DNA of 64,000 bases from JBFWPF01 sp050250135 (GCA_050250135.1 JBFWPF010000003.1:1-64000), one strand, 5' to 3'. Positions 34,602 through 44,594 are shown, counted from the first letter of the stretch. The notes: generated by a model not told the origin, from the sequence alone. Translations and numbers: made by a program.

Positions 34602-35543
34602 GTGAGTTTCCGATTTTTTGGGAAAAAATGTGCCATCCTTCTCGTCGCCCTCTGGTTGATCGCCACGGTAACCTTTTTTCTGATGAAGGCGATCCCGGGC
34701 GACCCCTTTACCCAAGAGCAGGCGATCCCTGAGGAGATCCTCAAGGCCCTCCGCCACCACTACCACCTCGACGACCCCTGGTACTCCCAGTACGGCCACT
34801 ACCTGAAGTCGCTCCTCACTTGGGACTTGGGACCCTCCTTTAAGTACAAGTCGCGCACCGTTAATGAGATCATCGCTCAAGGGTTTCCCGTGTCGGCAGC
34901 GCTTGGGCTGCAGGCCTTTTGCATCGCCTTGGGATCGGGTGTGCTCCTTGGCGTCATCGCCGCTGTAAAGCGGGGAAAGTGGCAGGATTACCTGTGCATG
35001 GGATCGGCTGTCTTGGGCCTCTCGGTCCCCAGCTTTCTCTTAGCGACCTTTCTCCAGTACCTCTTTGCGATCAAGCTTGGGATACTCCCCGTCGCCCGCT
35101 GGGGAACCTTTGCCCAATCGATCCTCCCCACCTGGTCCCTTGCGGCCCTGCCGACCGCCTTTATTGCCCGTCTGACCCGCTCGGGAATGCTCGAGGTTCT
35201 GCGGCAGGACTACATCCTGACCGCTAGGGCGAAGGGGCTCGGCGAGCCGGCCATCCTGATCCGCCACGCCCTCCGAAACGCCTTCCTTCCCGTCCTCACC
35301 TACCTCGGCCCCCTCCTCGCGAACATCCTGTGCGGCAGCTTTGTGGTGGAAAAGATCTTTGGCATTCCTGGCCTAGGGCAGTGGTTTGTCACCGCCGTCA
35401 CCAACCGGGACTACACCGTGATCATGGGGATGACTGTTTTCTATAGCGCCATACTCCTTACCGCCGTCTTCTTGGTCGACCTCTCCTATGGCGTACTCGA
35501 TCCCCGGATCCGCACCCCAAGGCGGAGGGAGTCCCCAGGATGA
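34602..35543 (+). CDS. oppB: oligopeptide ABC transporter permease OppB
   Basis: A 313-aa inner-membrane permease with about six hydrophobic segments. It has the family N-terminus (LVALWLIATVTFFLMKAIPGDPF) and the EAA loop RQDYILTARAKGLGEPAILIRHALRNA that docks with the ATPases. The start is GTG at 34602. Its TGA overlaps the oppC ATG. Confidence 0.94.
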   Translation: MSFRFFGKKCAILLVALWLIATVTFFLMKAIPGDPFTQEQAIPEEILKALRHHYHLDDPWYSQYGHYLKSLLTWDLGPSFKYKSRTVNEIIAQGFPVSAALGLQAFCIALGSGVLLGVIAAVKRGKWQDYLCMGSAVLGLSVPSFLLATFLQYLFAIKLGILPVARWGTFAQSILPTWSLAALPTAFIARLTRSGMLEVLRQDYILTARAKGLGEPAILIRHALRNAFLPVLTYLGPLLANILCGSFVVEKIFGIPGLGQWFVTAVTNRDYTVIMGMTVFYSAILLTAVFLVDLSYGVLDPRIRTPRRRESPG

Positions 35544-36502
35544 GTGTGGAAGCTGAGATCAAATCCCCTTCCCTGGAGGAGACACTAGAGGCCCTTCAGG
35601 AGGAGACCCTCTTCCAGCCTTTAAGGAGAACCCAAGAGCCCCCCTTAGGACCTGCCGGCCCCAGCCTCTCCTATTGGGCCGATGTCTGGCACCGCTTTAG
35701 GGGGCACAAGCCCGCGATAGTCAGCCTGTGCGCCCTCCTCTTGCTCATGCTCTTTGCCCTCTTTGCCCCCCTCTTCTCGAGCTACACCTTCTACGAGACC
35801 CACCTTGAGCTCAACAACCTCTCCCCCTGCAAGATGTTCTGGTTCGGCAGCGACGACCTAGGGCGCGACATGTTTGTCCGGATCTGGACCGGCGCCCGGA
35901 TCTCCCTCTTCATCGGCGTGACAGCGGCAGGGATCGACCTCATCCTCGGTGTCTTGTGGGGAGGGACCGCCGCCCTCGCTGGGGGGAAGATCGATGAGGT
36001 GATGATGCGGGTCGCCGATGTCCTCTACGCCATCCCCTACCTGCTGATCGTGATCATGCTCATGGTCGTGATGGGCCCGGGCCTCCTCACCATCATCATC
36101 GCCATGAGCATCACCGGCTGGATCGGCATGGCCCGGCTCGTCCGGGGCCAAGTGCTCCAGCTCAAGCAAAGGACCTTTGTCCAAGCCGCCGTTGCCCTCG
36201 GCGCAAGCGGCCCCCGCATCCTCTGGAAGCACCTCATCCCCAACACAATGGGCCCCATCATTGTGATGATGACCCTCACCATCCCCACCGCCATCTTCAC
36301 CGAAGCCTTCCTCAGCTTCCTCGGCCTCGGCGTGCAGGCCCCCATCGCCAGTTGGGGAACCATGGCCGCAGAGTCGCTCTCCGCTATGCGCTACTACCCC
36401 TGGCGCCTCTTCTTCCCCGCCGGCTTTATCTCCGGGACTATGCTCGCCCTTTATATCGTCGGAGATGGACTCCGCGACGCCGTTGACCCGAGGATGCGAT
36501 GA
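35540..36502 (+). CDS. oppC: oligopeptide ABC transporter permease OppC
   Basis: A 320-aa permease with a longer cytoplasmic N-terminus, then LCALLLLMLFALFAPLFSSY and the OppC-specific FWFGSDDLGRDMFVRIWTGARISL. The EAA loop RTFVQAAVALGASGPRILWKHLIPN is intact. It overlaps oppB by four bases and oppD by four, indicating coupled translation across the operon. Confidence 0.95.
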   Translation: MSVEAEIKSPSLEETLEALQEETLFQPLRRTQEPPLGPAGPSLSYWADVWHRFRGHKPAIVSLCALLLLMLFALFAPLFSSYTFYETHLELNNLSPCKMFWFGSDDLGRDMFVRIWTGARISLFIGVTAAGIDLILGVLWGGTAALAGGKIDEVMMRVADVLYAIPYLLIVIMLMVVMGPGLLTIIIAMSITGWIGMARLVRGQVLQLKQRTFVQAAVALGASGPRILWKHLIPNTMGPIIVMMTLTIPTAIFTEAFLSFLGLGVQAPIASWGTMAAESLSAMRYYPWRLFFPAGFISGTMLALYIVGDGLRDAVDPRMR

Positions 36503-37494
36503 CCCCATTGCTGGAAGTTGAAGACCTGCGAGTTACCTTTCAGACCCGCTACGCCACCATCGAGGCGGTACGGGGGATCGGCTTTGCTGTGCGGGAGGGA
36601 GAGACCCTCGCCATCGTCGGTGAGTCGGGATCGGGAAAGACCGCCGCCGCTCTCGCGATCGCTGACCTCCTCTCTAAAGAGGGCTCGCTAGTTAAAGGAA
36701 AAATTTTACTTCAAGGGGTAGACCTCCTCTCCCTCCCCACCCGAGCCCGCCGCCACGCCCGTGGGGGGCAGATGGGGGTGGTCTTTCAGGACCCCATGAC
36801 CTCCCTAAACCCGCTGATGAAGATCGGTCGCCAAATCACCGAGACGATCCGCCATCGGAAGGGGGTCACGCGCGACGAGGCCAAGCGGCGGGCCTGCAGG
36901 CTTTTGGAGCGGGTTGGGATTGCCGAGGCCGACCGCCGTTTCAACCAGTATCCCCATGAGTTTAGTGGCGGGATGAGGCAGCGGGTGATGATCGCACTTG
37001 CCCTCGCCTGCGAGCCCAAACTCCTGATCGCCGACGAGCCGACGACCGCCCTCGATGTGACCATTCAGGCGCAGATCCTCGAGCTCCTCCAAACGGTGCA
37101 GCGGGAGTCAGGGACCAGCATCCTCCTCATCACCCACGATCTGGGCGTAGTCGCGCAGGTAGCCGACCGGATGGTGGTGATGTATGCGGGGCAGATCGCC
37201 GAGCAAGGGAAAACCGAGCCCCTCTTTGCTGCGCCCGCCCATCCCTACACCCGGGCCCTTCTCGCTTCGGTTCCACGAGGGGGCCTCCAGGCGATCATCC
37301 CGGGCTCCCCTCCCGATCTCTCCCACCCCCCTCCCGGCTGCCCCTTTGCCCCCCGCTGCCCCTACGCCATGGGGATCTGCAAGCAGCGGAGGAGCAGCCC
37401 CTACTCCCTTAGCCCCAACCAGATCAGTAGCTGCTGGCTCCACCATCCCAAAGCGAAAGGGCAGCGGGAGCTCTTTCTACAGGAGAAGAGATGA
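36499..37494 (+). CDS. oppD: oligopeptide ABC transporter ATPase OppD
   Basis: A 331-aa ABC ATPase with Walker A GESGSGKTAAALA, Q-loop FQDPMTSLNP, signature FSGGMRQRVMIALAL, Walker B LLIADEPTTALD and H-loop ITHDLG. The C-terminal oligopeptide-transporter tail contains a four-Cys-like motif (GCPFAPRCPYAMGICKQR) typical of OppD, sometimes associated with an iron-sulfur cluster. Confidence 0.95.
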   Translation: MTPLLEVEDLRVTFQTRYATIEAVRGIGFAVREGETLAIVGESGSGKTAAALAIADLLSKEGSLVKGKILLQGVDLLSLPTRARRHARGGQMGVVFQDPMTSLNPLMKIGRQITETIRHRKGVTRDEAKRRACRLLERVGIAEADRRFNQYPHEFSGGMRQRVMIALALACEPKLLIADEPTTALDVTIQAQILELLQTVQRESGTSILLITHDLGVVAQVADRMVVMYAGQIAEQGKTEPLFAAPAHPYTRALLASVPRGGLQAIIPGSPPDLSHPPPGCPFAPRCPYAMGICKQRRSSPYSLSPNQISSCWLHHPKAKGQRELFLQEKR

Positions 37495-38504
37495 TCCCAC
37501 TCCTGTCGGCCCGAGACCTTAAGAAGGTCTACCGCAGCAGACGGGGGCGCCTCCAGGCGGTCTCGGGTGTGAGCTTCGACATTTTCCCCGGAGAGGTCCT
37601 TGGCCTTGTCGGCGAGAGTGGGTGTGGAAAATCGACCGTTGCCAAGATGCTGATGCGGCTGACCGAGCCCTCGAGTGGAGAGATCACCTTCTCTGGCCAG
37701 GATCTCTTAGCGATCCCCAAGCGGCGCCTCCCCCCGATCCGCCAGCAGATCCAGATGGTCTTTCAGGACCCCCATGCCGCCCTCAATCCGAGGATGTCGA
37801 TCCGCGACGCCATCGCCGAGCCCCTAGATATCCACCGGCTCGCTAAGGGTAGGGAGAGGGAGGCGCGGATTCTCGAGCTCCTTAGCCTGGTCGGCCTCCG
37901 CCCCGACTGCCTTGAGCGCTACCCCCACGAGTTTAGCGGCGGCCAGCGGCAGCGGATCGGGATCGCCCGCGCCCTTGCCTCCAATCCCCGCTTCCTGATC
38001 TGCGACGAGCCGGTCTCTGCCCTCGACCTCTCCATTCAGGCTCAGGTGATCCGCCTCCTCCAGCGGCTCCAGCAGGAGATGGCCCTCACCTACCTCTTTA
38101 TCACCCACAACCTCGACGTTGTCCGCCTAATCTCCAACCGAGTTGGGGTGATGTACCTCGGCCAACTCGTGGAGATCGCCTCGACTGAAAAGCTCTTTGC
38201 CACCCCCCTCCACCCCTATACCCGCGCCCTCCTCTCGGCCATTCCCATCGCCGATCCCGTAGCCGAACGGAAGCGCTCACGGATCGTCCTCCCTGGTGAA
38301 CCCCCTAGTGCCCTCGCCCCTCCAAGCGGCTGCCGCTTTCATACCCGTTGCCCTATGGCGACCAAACGGTGTAGAATCGAAAGGCCGAAATGGATCGAGA
38401 TGGGAGGGGGCCACAAGGTCGCCTGCCATCTCTATCAACAGGAGGGTGCCCTTGTTCAAATATCTCCTTATTCTCCTCCCAACGCTCCTGTGGGGGACAC
38501 CTGA
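37491..38504 (+). CDS. oppF: oligopeptide ABC transporter ATPase OppF
   Basis: A 337-aa partner ATPase to OppD. It has Walker A GESGCGKSTVAKML, Q-loop FQDPHAALNPRM, signature FSGGQRQRIGIARAL, Walker B LICDEPVSALD, H-loop ITHNLD, and the C-terminal SGCRFHTRCPMATKRC motif. The last 59 bases overlap the start of the M16-like gene, placing that gene in the same transcript. Confidence 0.95.
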   Translation: MIPLLSARDLKKVYRSRRGRLQAVSGVSFDIFPGEVLGLVGESGCGKSTVAKMLMRLTEPSSGEITFSGQDLLAIPKRRLPPIRQQIQMVFQDPHAALNPRMSIRDAIAEPLDIHRLAKGREREARILELLSLVGLRPDCLERYPHEFSGGQRQRIGIARALASNPRFLICDEPVSALDLSIQAQVIRLLQRLQQEMALTYLFITHNLDVVRLISNRVGVMYLGQLVEIASTEKLFATPLHPYTRALLSAIPIADPVAERKRSRIVLPGEPPSALAPPSGCRFHTRCPMATKRCRIERPKWIEMGGGHKVACHLYQQEGALVQISPYSPPNAPVGDT

Positions 38505-39753
38505 GCCCCGCATGGGCGAGCTCCCCGGGGCCCTCCACACCTATGTTTGGGAGGTCTCTTCCGCCGATCCGATCGAGCTGCACCTGATCGTGCCCGTCGG
38601 GCCGGTCCATGAGAAGGAGAGGGAGGCGGGGGCCGCCTACGCCCTCTTCCATCTTGTTCAGCTCAGCAGCGGCCGCCACTCTCCCGAAGAGCTTGCCACC
38701 TTTTACCAAGAGATCGGCCACAACCCGTGGGCCGACTTTCGGGGCGAGCATCTCGACCACCTCCCCTTTCGCCTCCGGATCCCTCTCGACAAGGCCCATC
38801 TTATGCCGCGCGCCCTTGAGATCATGGCCGATTGGCTCTGGGGGTGGAGCCCCGACCCCGCTCAGTACGAAGAGCTCGCCCGCCGGGAGGCGGGGCCCCT
38901 CCCTCCCCTTGAAACCTTGGTCGAGTTCTACAACACCACCTTTCTCTCCCTCCCTGCTGCCGTTATTGCGGCCGGCGACTTTGATGGGGAGGCGACCGAG
39001 CAGCTGATCGGCTCGGCCTTTGCCACCCCGCCCGCCAGCGATTTGGGACCCGTCTCCCTCCCTGTCCACCGCTCGATCTCCCCTGCCCAATGGAAGGTCA
39101 CCCTCGGCCTCCTTTCCGAACAGGAGGGGGTCACCCGGATGAGCGTCAATCTCCTTATGCCGACCGCCATCCCTCTTCCCCTTGAGCCCCGCCAATTTGT
39201 GGCCATCGCCCTCCTCAGCTACCACCTCCGCCACCACCTTGGGCAGCAGCTCGGGTGGAGTGACACCCAGCAGGGCTCCATCAGGGGGGGGATAGGCTCT
39301 CCCACCCGCTCCTGCCTCTTTTACGGCCTCTCCTTCAAGTGCACCGGCGATCAGTTCCTCCCCTTTATGGAGGCGCTTGAGAGGGAGCTTGGCCGAATCC
39401 AGCGGGGGGAGGTCTCCGAAAAGGAGCTTGGGCCGATCCTCTCCGAGCTTGACCTTGAGGTGAGGGAGCTTCTCAGCCAGCTTCCCCCTGTCCAATACGC
39501 CGACGATTCGACCGGCCATTTTTTGGGCACTCAGTTTCTCCCTACGCCGGCCAACATCGCCGCTATCTACCGGGTCCTGGCCACCATTGAGAGCGACCAG
39601 CTTCAGCGCTTTACCGAGGGCCTTGTTCCCCTTTCTCAATCGTGGCTCAAGATCAGCGCCAAAGGGGGAGAGGGGTCGATCGAAGAGCTGCAAGGGCTTA
39701 TCACTGCCCTGGCTGAGCAATTGGGGGTAGCCTCTTTAGACGATGAGGAGTAG
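38446..39753 (+). CDS. M16-fold peptidase homologue without the zinc motif
   Basis: A 435-aa exported protein related in size and layout to M16 (insulinase-like) peptidases. Where the active motif HxxEH should be it has FHLVQLSSG, so the catalytic Glu and second His are missing. Such inactive M16 chains usually pair with an active one, and an active M16 gene follows 34 bases on. The start is uncertain: GTG 38446 or TTG 38452; AGGAGG at 38440-38445 is well spaced for the TTG. Either gives the signal sequence LFKYLLILLPTLLWG. The start lies inside the end of oppF. Confidence 0.75.
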   Translation: MPLFKYLLILLPTLLWGTPEPRMGELPGALHTYVWEVSSADPIELHLIVPVGPVHEKEREAGAAYALFHLVQLSSGRHSPEELATFYQEIGHNPWADFRGEHLDHLPFRLRIPLDKAHLMPRALEIMADWLWGWSPDPAQYEELARREAGPLPPLETLVEFYNTTFLSLPAAVIAAGDFDGEATEQLIGSAFATPPASDLGPVSLPVHRSISPAQWKVTLGLLSEQEGVTRMSVNLLMPTAIPLPLEPRQFVAIALLSYHLRHHLGQQLGWSDTQQGSIRGGIGSPTRSCLFYGLSFKCTGDQFLPFMEALERELGRIQRGEVSEKELGPILSELDLEVRELLSQLPPVQYADDSTGHFLGTQFLPTPANIAAIYRVLATIESDQLQRFTEGLVPLSQSWLKISAKGGEGSIEELQGLITALAEQLGVASLDDEE

Positions 39754-39787
39754 ACTCTCCGTTGAATCCAAAGGGGGCGACCTCTAG

Positions 39788-42553
39788 ATGAAAAAGCTCC
39801 TCGCACTCCTTCTTGCGCCCCTCATTGCCTGCTGGGCGGCACCCCTTCCGCCTGACCCGGCGCTTAGGGTCGTGACCCTTCCCACAGGCGTCACCAGCTA
39901 CATCTGGCCGAGCGAGGAGTACACAGGCCCCATCTCCATCCGCCTCGTCGTCCCGATCGGTTCAGGCGTTGAAGAGGAGGGAGAGGAGGGGCTTGCCCAC
40001 TTTTGCGAACACCTCGTCTTCCGCGGCAGCGACCGCTTTTCCGAATCGGACATCCAGCACTACATCGCCGCAGCTGGAGGAGGGATTGGCGCCGATGCCA
40101 ACGCCTTCACCTCCTTCGACGTCACCGTCTACCTCCTCGACCTCCCCGCTGGCGACTGGTCTCTTGTCGAAAAGGGGCTCCAGATCTTTGCCGACTTTGC
40201 CGAGCGCTCCCGCATCGACGACGGAAGTGTTGAGGCCGAGCGGGGCATTGTGCTCGAGGAGTGGCGCCTCGGCCGCACCGTCGAAACCCGGATCGTGGAG
40301 GGGAGGATCAAAGCCCTTCTCGAAGGGAGCCCCTTTGCCGAGCACCTCGCCATCGGCACCGAAGAGACCGTCCGCCACGTCCCCGCTCAGAAAATCCGGG
40401 ATTTTTACCACCGCTGGTACGGGTCGGTCCCCTTTGCCATCATCGTCACCGGCCCCGTCGACCCCGACCGGGCTGAGGAGGCCATACGCGCTGCCTTCGA
40501 TACCCCCGCGTTCCCCGAGCGCCAGCGGATCCTCCCCTGCCTCCCCTGCCCCATTCCCCATATAAAAAATCTTTTAGTTACCAAAGATCCCGAGCTCACC
40601 CACACCCTCGTTGAGGTGAGCTTTAAGCACCCTGCGCGCCCCATCCGCGATGAGGAGGACCTGCGGTGCGAGCTGATCGCCGAGTCCTATCATGCCCTCC
40701 TCACGGCCCGCCTCCACCGCCTCCAGGAGGAGGGGCGCCTCTCGGCTGCCCTTATTCAAACCGGCCGGGACCACCCCGTCTCCTGCCTCGAGACCGACAC
40801 CTTCGAGCTCATCTGCCCCCCCGATGCCCCCCTCGAAGCGCTCCACACCCTCCTCCAAGAGATCCACAGCGCCGCCGAATTCGGCTTCTCTGAGGGGGAG
40901 TGGGCCTACTGGTGCGCCAATGCGCAAACCTCAATCCGCGGGGCCCGCTTGGAGGGGGACCACGGCTACCCCGTCGACCTTGCCAACCAGTGCCTCGCTC
41001 ACTACATTTCTGGCTCCGCCCTCTGCTCCTCCCTTTACCTCCTTAGCGCCTGTGAGAGGCTCTACCCCACCATCACTCGGGAGGATCTGCGCGCCTTTGC
41101 TCAGACCCTCGAAAACCCCGCCGCCGCCTTTGTCCACATTGCCGGCCCCTCCGCCCTTCCGATTACCGAAGCAGATTTGCGCCTTGTCCTCGACTCTGCC
41201 CAGGTCGCCGCCCGCGTCCCTTACGAGGAGCCTCCCAGAACCCTCCCCCCTATCGTCCCCCGCCGCGGCGAGATCACCCCGACCGACTACCTCCTCTTCC
41301 CTCCCCTCTTCACCTACCGCGCTAGCAACGGGATGACCCTCCACTTTTGCCTCACCCCCGAGCAGCGGGAGATCCTCGTCGAAGGGGTCGCCCTCGGCGG
41401 CCTCTCTAGCCTTTCCCCGGAGGACCTCCTAGCCGGACGCCTCGCTAACCCCCTCCTCGACGAGTCGGGGATCGGCGGCCTAACCCCCACCCAGCTCGCC
41501 CTCGCCCTAGCCGGCACCGACGCCTACCTCACCCGCTCCCTCCTCACCTACCACCGCCGCCTAAGCGGCGGCGCCCACCCCGAGGATATCGAGACCCTCT
41601 TCAAGCTCCTCCACCTCACCTTCACCGCCCAACAAAACCGCCCCGATATCTATGAGCGGATCCTCTGCCGCCAGCTCACCTACCCTCTCGGCGCCACCCC
41701 CGCAGGGGCCCTTGAGAGGGCTGCCACCGCCCTTACCCGCTCGGGGGCCCCCTACTTCCAACCCTTTTCTCCCGAGGCCTACCGGAGCACCCCCTTCCAC
41801 CGAGTCGATGCCATTGCCCTCGAGGCCTTCTCCAACCCCGCCGACTTTACCCTAATATTCGCCGGCCCCCTCGACCTCCCCAAAATGGTCGAGCTCGCCG
41901 AGACCTACCTTGCCTCTATCCCCCAAACGGCTCCCCCCACCACCCACTACGACCCCCTCCACCTCTCCTTTCCCCAGGGGATTACCCAGGAGACCCTCCA
42001 CCAGGGACGGGAGGCCCAAAGCACCGTCGAGCTCTACTTCCCCCTTCAGCTCGAAGATCCCAGCCCCGAGACCTTTACCCTCCTAAGCGGCGCCCTCGAC
42101 CTCATCCGCTCCCGCACCTACCAGGTCCTCCGTCAGGCTCTTAGCGCCACCTATCACGTCGAGATCGACGACCTCCTCCTCACCCCCAGCCCCGATGAGG
42201 GGCTCATCTGCCTCTCCTTTGTGTGCGATCCCGCCGATGCCGCCCTCCTCATCCAGGTGGCGCTCCGCGAGCTGAGAAAGCTGCGCGAATGGGGTCCCAC
42301 CCCTACCGAGGTGCAGACCCTCTATCTCCAGACCGACCGCCACCTCCAAAACAGCCTCTTCAAAAGTGCCTTCTGGACCGCCGAGATCGCTGCTGCTACC
42401 CTTTACGGCTGGGATTTAGAGGTCCTAGAAAATGTGGAGGAGCGCGCTGCGGTGATCACCCGGGAGGGGCTCACCGAGATGATCCGGACCCTGCTTCCCC
42501 TCGACAACTACGTTGCCCTTACCCTTTATCCCGAAACGTTACCCTCGGATTGA
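39788..42553 (+). CDS. M16 zinc metallopeptidase (pitrilysin/insulinase type)
   Basis: A 921-aa exported peptidase. The signal MKKLLALLLAPLIAC resembles a lipoprotein signal (Cys at 15). The inverted zinc motif HFCEH lies at 71-75, and the downstream Glu ligand is in VEAERGIVLEEWR (about 146-158), so the N-terminal domain should be active. The second half is a non-catalytic M16 repeat, the usual full-length arrangement. These enzymes cut peptides in the periplasm. Its place after oppABCDF suggests it trims peptides before uptake; that link is inferred. Confidence 0.9.
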   Translation: MKKLLALLLAPLIACWAAPLPPDPALRVVTLPTGVTSYIWPSEEYTGPISIRLVVPIGSGVEEEGEEGLAHFCEHLVFRGSDRFSESDIQHYIAAAGGGIGADANAFTSFDVTVYLLDLPAGDWSLVEKGLQIFADFAERSRIDDGSVEAERGIVLEEWRLGRTVETRIVEGRIKALLEGSPFAEHLAIGTEETVRHVPAQKIRDFYHRWYGSVPFAIIVTGPVDPDRAEEAIRAAFDTPAFPERQRILPCLPCPIPHIKNLLVTKDPELTHTLVEVSFKHPARPIRDEEDLRCELIAESYHALLTARLHRLQEEGRLSAALIQTGRDHPVSCLETDTFELICPPDAPLEALHTLLQEIHSAAEFGFSEGEWAYWCANAQTSIRGARLEGDHGYPVDLANQCLAHYISGSALCSSLYLLSACERLYPTITREDLRAFAQTLENPAAAFVHIAGPSALPITEADLRLVLDSAQVAARVPYEEPPRTLPPIVPRRGEITPTDYLLFPPLFTYRASNGMTLHFCLTPEQREILVEGVALGGLSSLSPEDLLAGRLANPLLDESGIGGLTPTQLALALAGTDAYLTRSLLTYHRRLSGGAHPEDIETLFKLLHLTFTAQQNRPDIYERILCRQLTYPLGATPAGALERAATALTRSGAPYFQPFSPEAYRSTPFHRVDAIALEAFSNPADFTLIFAGPLDLPKMVELAETYLASIPQTAPPTTHYDPLHLSFPQGITQETLHQGREAQSTVELYFPLQLEDPSPETFTLLSGALDLIRSRTYQVLRQALSATYHVEIDDLLLTPSPDEGLICLSFVCDPADAALLIQVALRELRKLREWGPTPTEVQTLYLQTDRHLQNSLFKSAFWTAEIAAATLYGWDLEVLENVEERAAVITREGLTEMIRTLLPLDNYVALTLYPETLPSD

Positions 42554-42554
42554 T

Positions 42555-44021
42555 ATGGAGCCCATCACCGCCCAAGCCTACCATCAGCTAATCGTCCATT
42601 TGCGGGGGAGGGGCGATCTCCCCCTTCCCCTTCCCCATCTGCTCGGCCAAGCGGCCGGGGAGCGGTGGCGCTCTCCCCCTACCCATCAAATCAATAGCGA
42701 TCAGCTGCTCTTCTACCACCTTGCCCTCCACCTAGTCCCTTCCGCTAAAATCTCCCTCCTCCCCGATCCTGCGGTCCTGATGCTCATCTGGCAAGGGGCA
42801 GAGGGAGACACCAAATCCCAGATCGAGGTGGCCTGGCGCTACCTGTTGGGCGATCGCCTCCCTCGCGATCACTCCCTAGCCCTCAAGTGGTTTTCCACCG
42901 CCGCCGAAAGGGATCCCGACGGGGTAGCCTACCAAGGGATGTGTTTTGAGATGGGAATCGGGTGTAAGCCCGACTCTAGCACCGCCCTCAATCTCTACGA
43001 GAAGGCAGCAAAGCAGGGAAGCCCTGCCGGCCTCCGACAGCTGGGGGAATGGTACAGGAGCAAAGGGGATCGGGAGCAGGCAGTGAGTTACTATACAGAG
43101 GCACACAAGCAAGGCGACCTGCTCTCTTTGGTTCAGCTAGCCTATTGCAAACGCTTTTGGTATGGGGGGGATGAACCGCTCGAAGCGACAGCCTTCTCCC
43201 TCCTGTCTAAGGAGGCCGAGAAAGGGCGACCCCATATCGAAAGTGAGCTAGCGATGTGCTATTGGGGCGGCATCGGGACCGCCCCTAACCTCTCTAAAGC
43301 CATCGATCTCTTCGCAAGCGCAGCCTACAAGGGTTGGGATCCCGCCTACGTTCCGCTTGGCCATTGCCTAGAAGAGAGAGAATCCCCTCAGGATCTGCAG
43401 GCCGCCTACCTCTGGTTTGAGCGTGCAGGGGCTCAAGGAGACTGTAATGGGCTCTATGCGCAAGGGCTATGCCTTTTCCATGGCAAAGGGGTCCAGCAGG
43501 ACTGCAAGGCCGCTGTCACCCTCTTTTCTCGGTCAGTTGAAATGGGAAAGCGTGAGGCCGCAACTATGCTGGGCATAGCCTACGACCAGGGGCGAGGGGT
43601 TGAGCAAAACTTCGAGATAGCCTTTTCGTTCTTTTTGACCGGGGCAAAGGCGGGGAGTGCCGCTTCTCAAAACAACCTATCGAACTGCTACTTCGACGGA
43701 CGGGGAACCAAAAAGAACCCTGCCGAGGGTTTCTACTGGGTCCAAAAGGCAGCGGAAGGGGGAGATGCTGAAGGGCTGTCCAACCTTGGCCTCTGCTATG
43801 AAAAGGGGGAGGGGACCACAAAGGACCTAGCCAAAGCCACCATCTGCTTTCATGAGAGCGCAAAGAGGGGGAGCCGGAATGGGAAATTCTATTTAGGTCG
43901 CGCGCTCTTTAGAGAAGGGAAGTGGAAGGAAGCTGGGTCTTGGTTGCTCCCCCTCGACTTTAAGGGGGATAGCGAGGCCTTGTCACTATTGGAGCAGGTC
44001 TACTCCAAGCTAGAGAAATAG
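42555..44021 (+). CDS. Sel1-repeat protein
   Basis: A 488-aa soluble protein starting at ATG 42555 (MEPITAQAYHQLIVHLRG), two bases after the M16 stop; the frame extends back to 42513. From about residue 90 on there are roughly nine to ten Sel1 (TPR-like) repeats, for example YQGMCFEMGIGCKPDSSTAL, YAQGLCLFHGKGVQQD, MLGIAYDQGRGVEQN and NLGLCYEKGEGTTKD. Such solenoids mediate protein contacts, and in intracellular bacteria several act on the host, but no signal peptide is seen. The end overlaps the converging carbonic anhydrase by 12 bases. Confidence 0.9.
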   Translation: MEPITAQAYHQLIVHLRGRGDLPLPLPHLLGQAAGERWRSPPTHQINSDQLLFYHLALHLVPSAKISLLPDPAVLMLIWQGAEGDTKSQIEVAWRYLLGDRLPRDHSLALKWFSTAAERDPDGVAYQGMCFEMGIGCKPDSSTALNLYEKAAKQGSPAGLRQLGEWYRSKGDREQAVSYYTEAHKQGDLLSLVQLAYCKRFWYGGDEPLEATAFSLLSKEAEKGRPHIESELAMCYWGGIGTAPNLSKAIDLFASAAYKGWDPAYVPLGHCLEERESPQDLQAAYLWFERAGAQGDCNGLYAQGLCLFHGKGVQQDCKAAVTLFSRSVEMGKREAATMLGIAYDQGRGVEQNFEIAFSFFLTGAKAGSAASQNNLSNCYFDGRGTKKNPAEGFYWVQKAAEGGDAEGLSNLGLCYEKGEGTTKDLAKATICFHESAKRGSRNGKFYLGRALFREGKWKEAGSWLLPLDFKGDSEALSLLEQVYSKLEK

Positions 44022-44594
44022 GGGCTTCCACCCCCTCTCTTCCTCATGCCGCATGATCACCCCGCTCTCGAGGTCAAACTGCCACGCATGAAGGGAGAGC
44101 TTACCCCGCTCTACCCGCTCCCTCACCCAAGGGAAGGTCATCAGGTTCTTTAGAGAGAGGAGGAGCGAGCCCCGGCCACACTCGGTCGTATCGGCCTGAC
44201 GAGCCGGCCGCGCAATCTCCATCCAGTCGGCCACAAAATCGGACTCCCACTCGAGCCCCTGCACAAGCGCCTGGATCCCCCCACACAGCGTATGACCCAA
44301 AATGATGATATTGGAGACCCCCAGCACCCGCACCGCAAACTCGACAGCCGCGCTCGTCCCATGATGCTTGTGGTCCCCCTCAAAAGGGGGCACCAGATTG
44401 GCCACATTCCGGACCACAAACATATCGCCAGGTGAGCAGCCCATCAAAAGCGCCGGGTCAACCCGCGAATCGGAGCAGGCGATCACCAGCACCTTGGGAC
44501 GCTGACCATTGCGCACCAAGTCGTGATAAAGCGAGTCCTTTGTCGCAAAGTGATCGGCGTAAAACTTCCGGTATCCCGCAATCAATTCGTCCAT
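44010..44594 (-). CDS. beta-class carbonic anhydrase
   Basis: This enzyme interconverts CO2 and bicarbonate. The 194-aa protein has the zinc and catalytic signature ACSDSRVDP (Cys40, Asp42, Arg44) and the second pair in ILGHTLCGG (His and Cys near 100). VRNVANLVPP and STAAVEFAV-like AAVEFAVRVLG segments are typical of the family. It overlaps the Sel1 gene tail-to-tail and is transcribed alone. Confidence 0.93.
   Translation of the reverse strand: MDELIAGYRKFYADHFATKDSLYHDLVRNGQRPKVLVIACSDSRVDPALLMGCSPGDMFVVRNVANLVPPFEGDHKHHGTSAAVEFAVRVLGVSNIIILGHTLCGGIQALVQGLEWESDFVADWMEIARPARQADTTECGRGSLLLSLKNLMTFPWVRERVERGKLSLHAWQFDLESGVIMRHEEERGWKPLFL

Noticed and set aside
38353..39720. A 455-codon open frame opposite the first M16-like gene, and similar long frames opposite leuS, ybeY-tlyC and the aro genes
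   Set aside because: They mirror the codon pattern of the real genes in GC-rich DNA, have low-complexity Gly/Arg/Glu-rich products and no recognisable motifs or spaced Shine-Dalgarno sequences.
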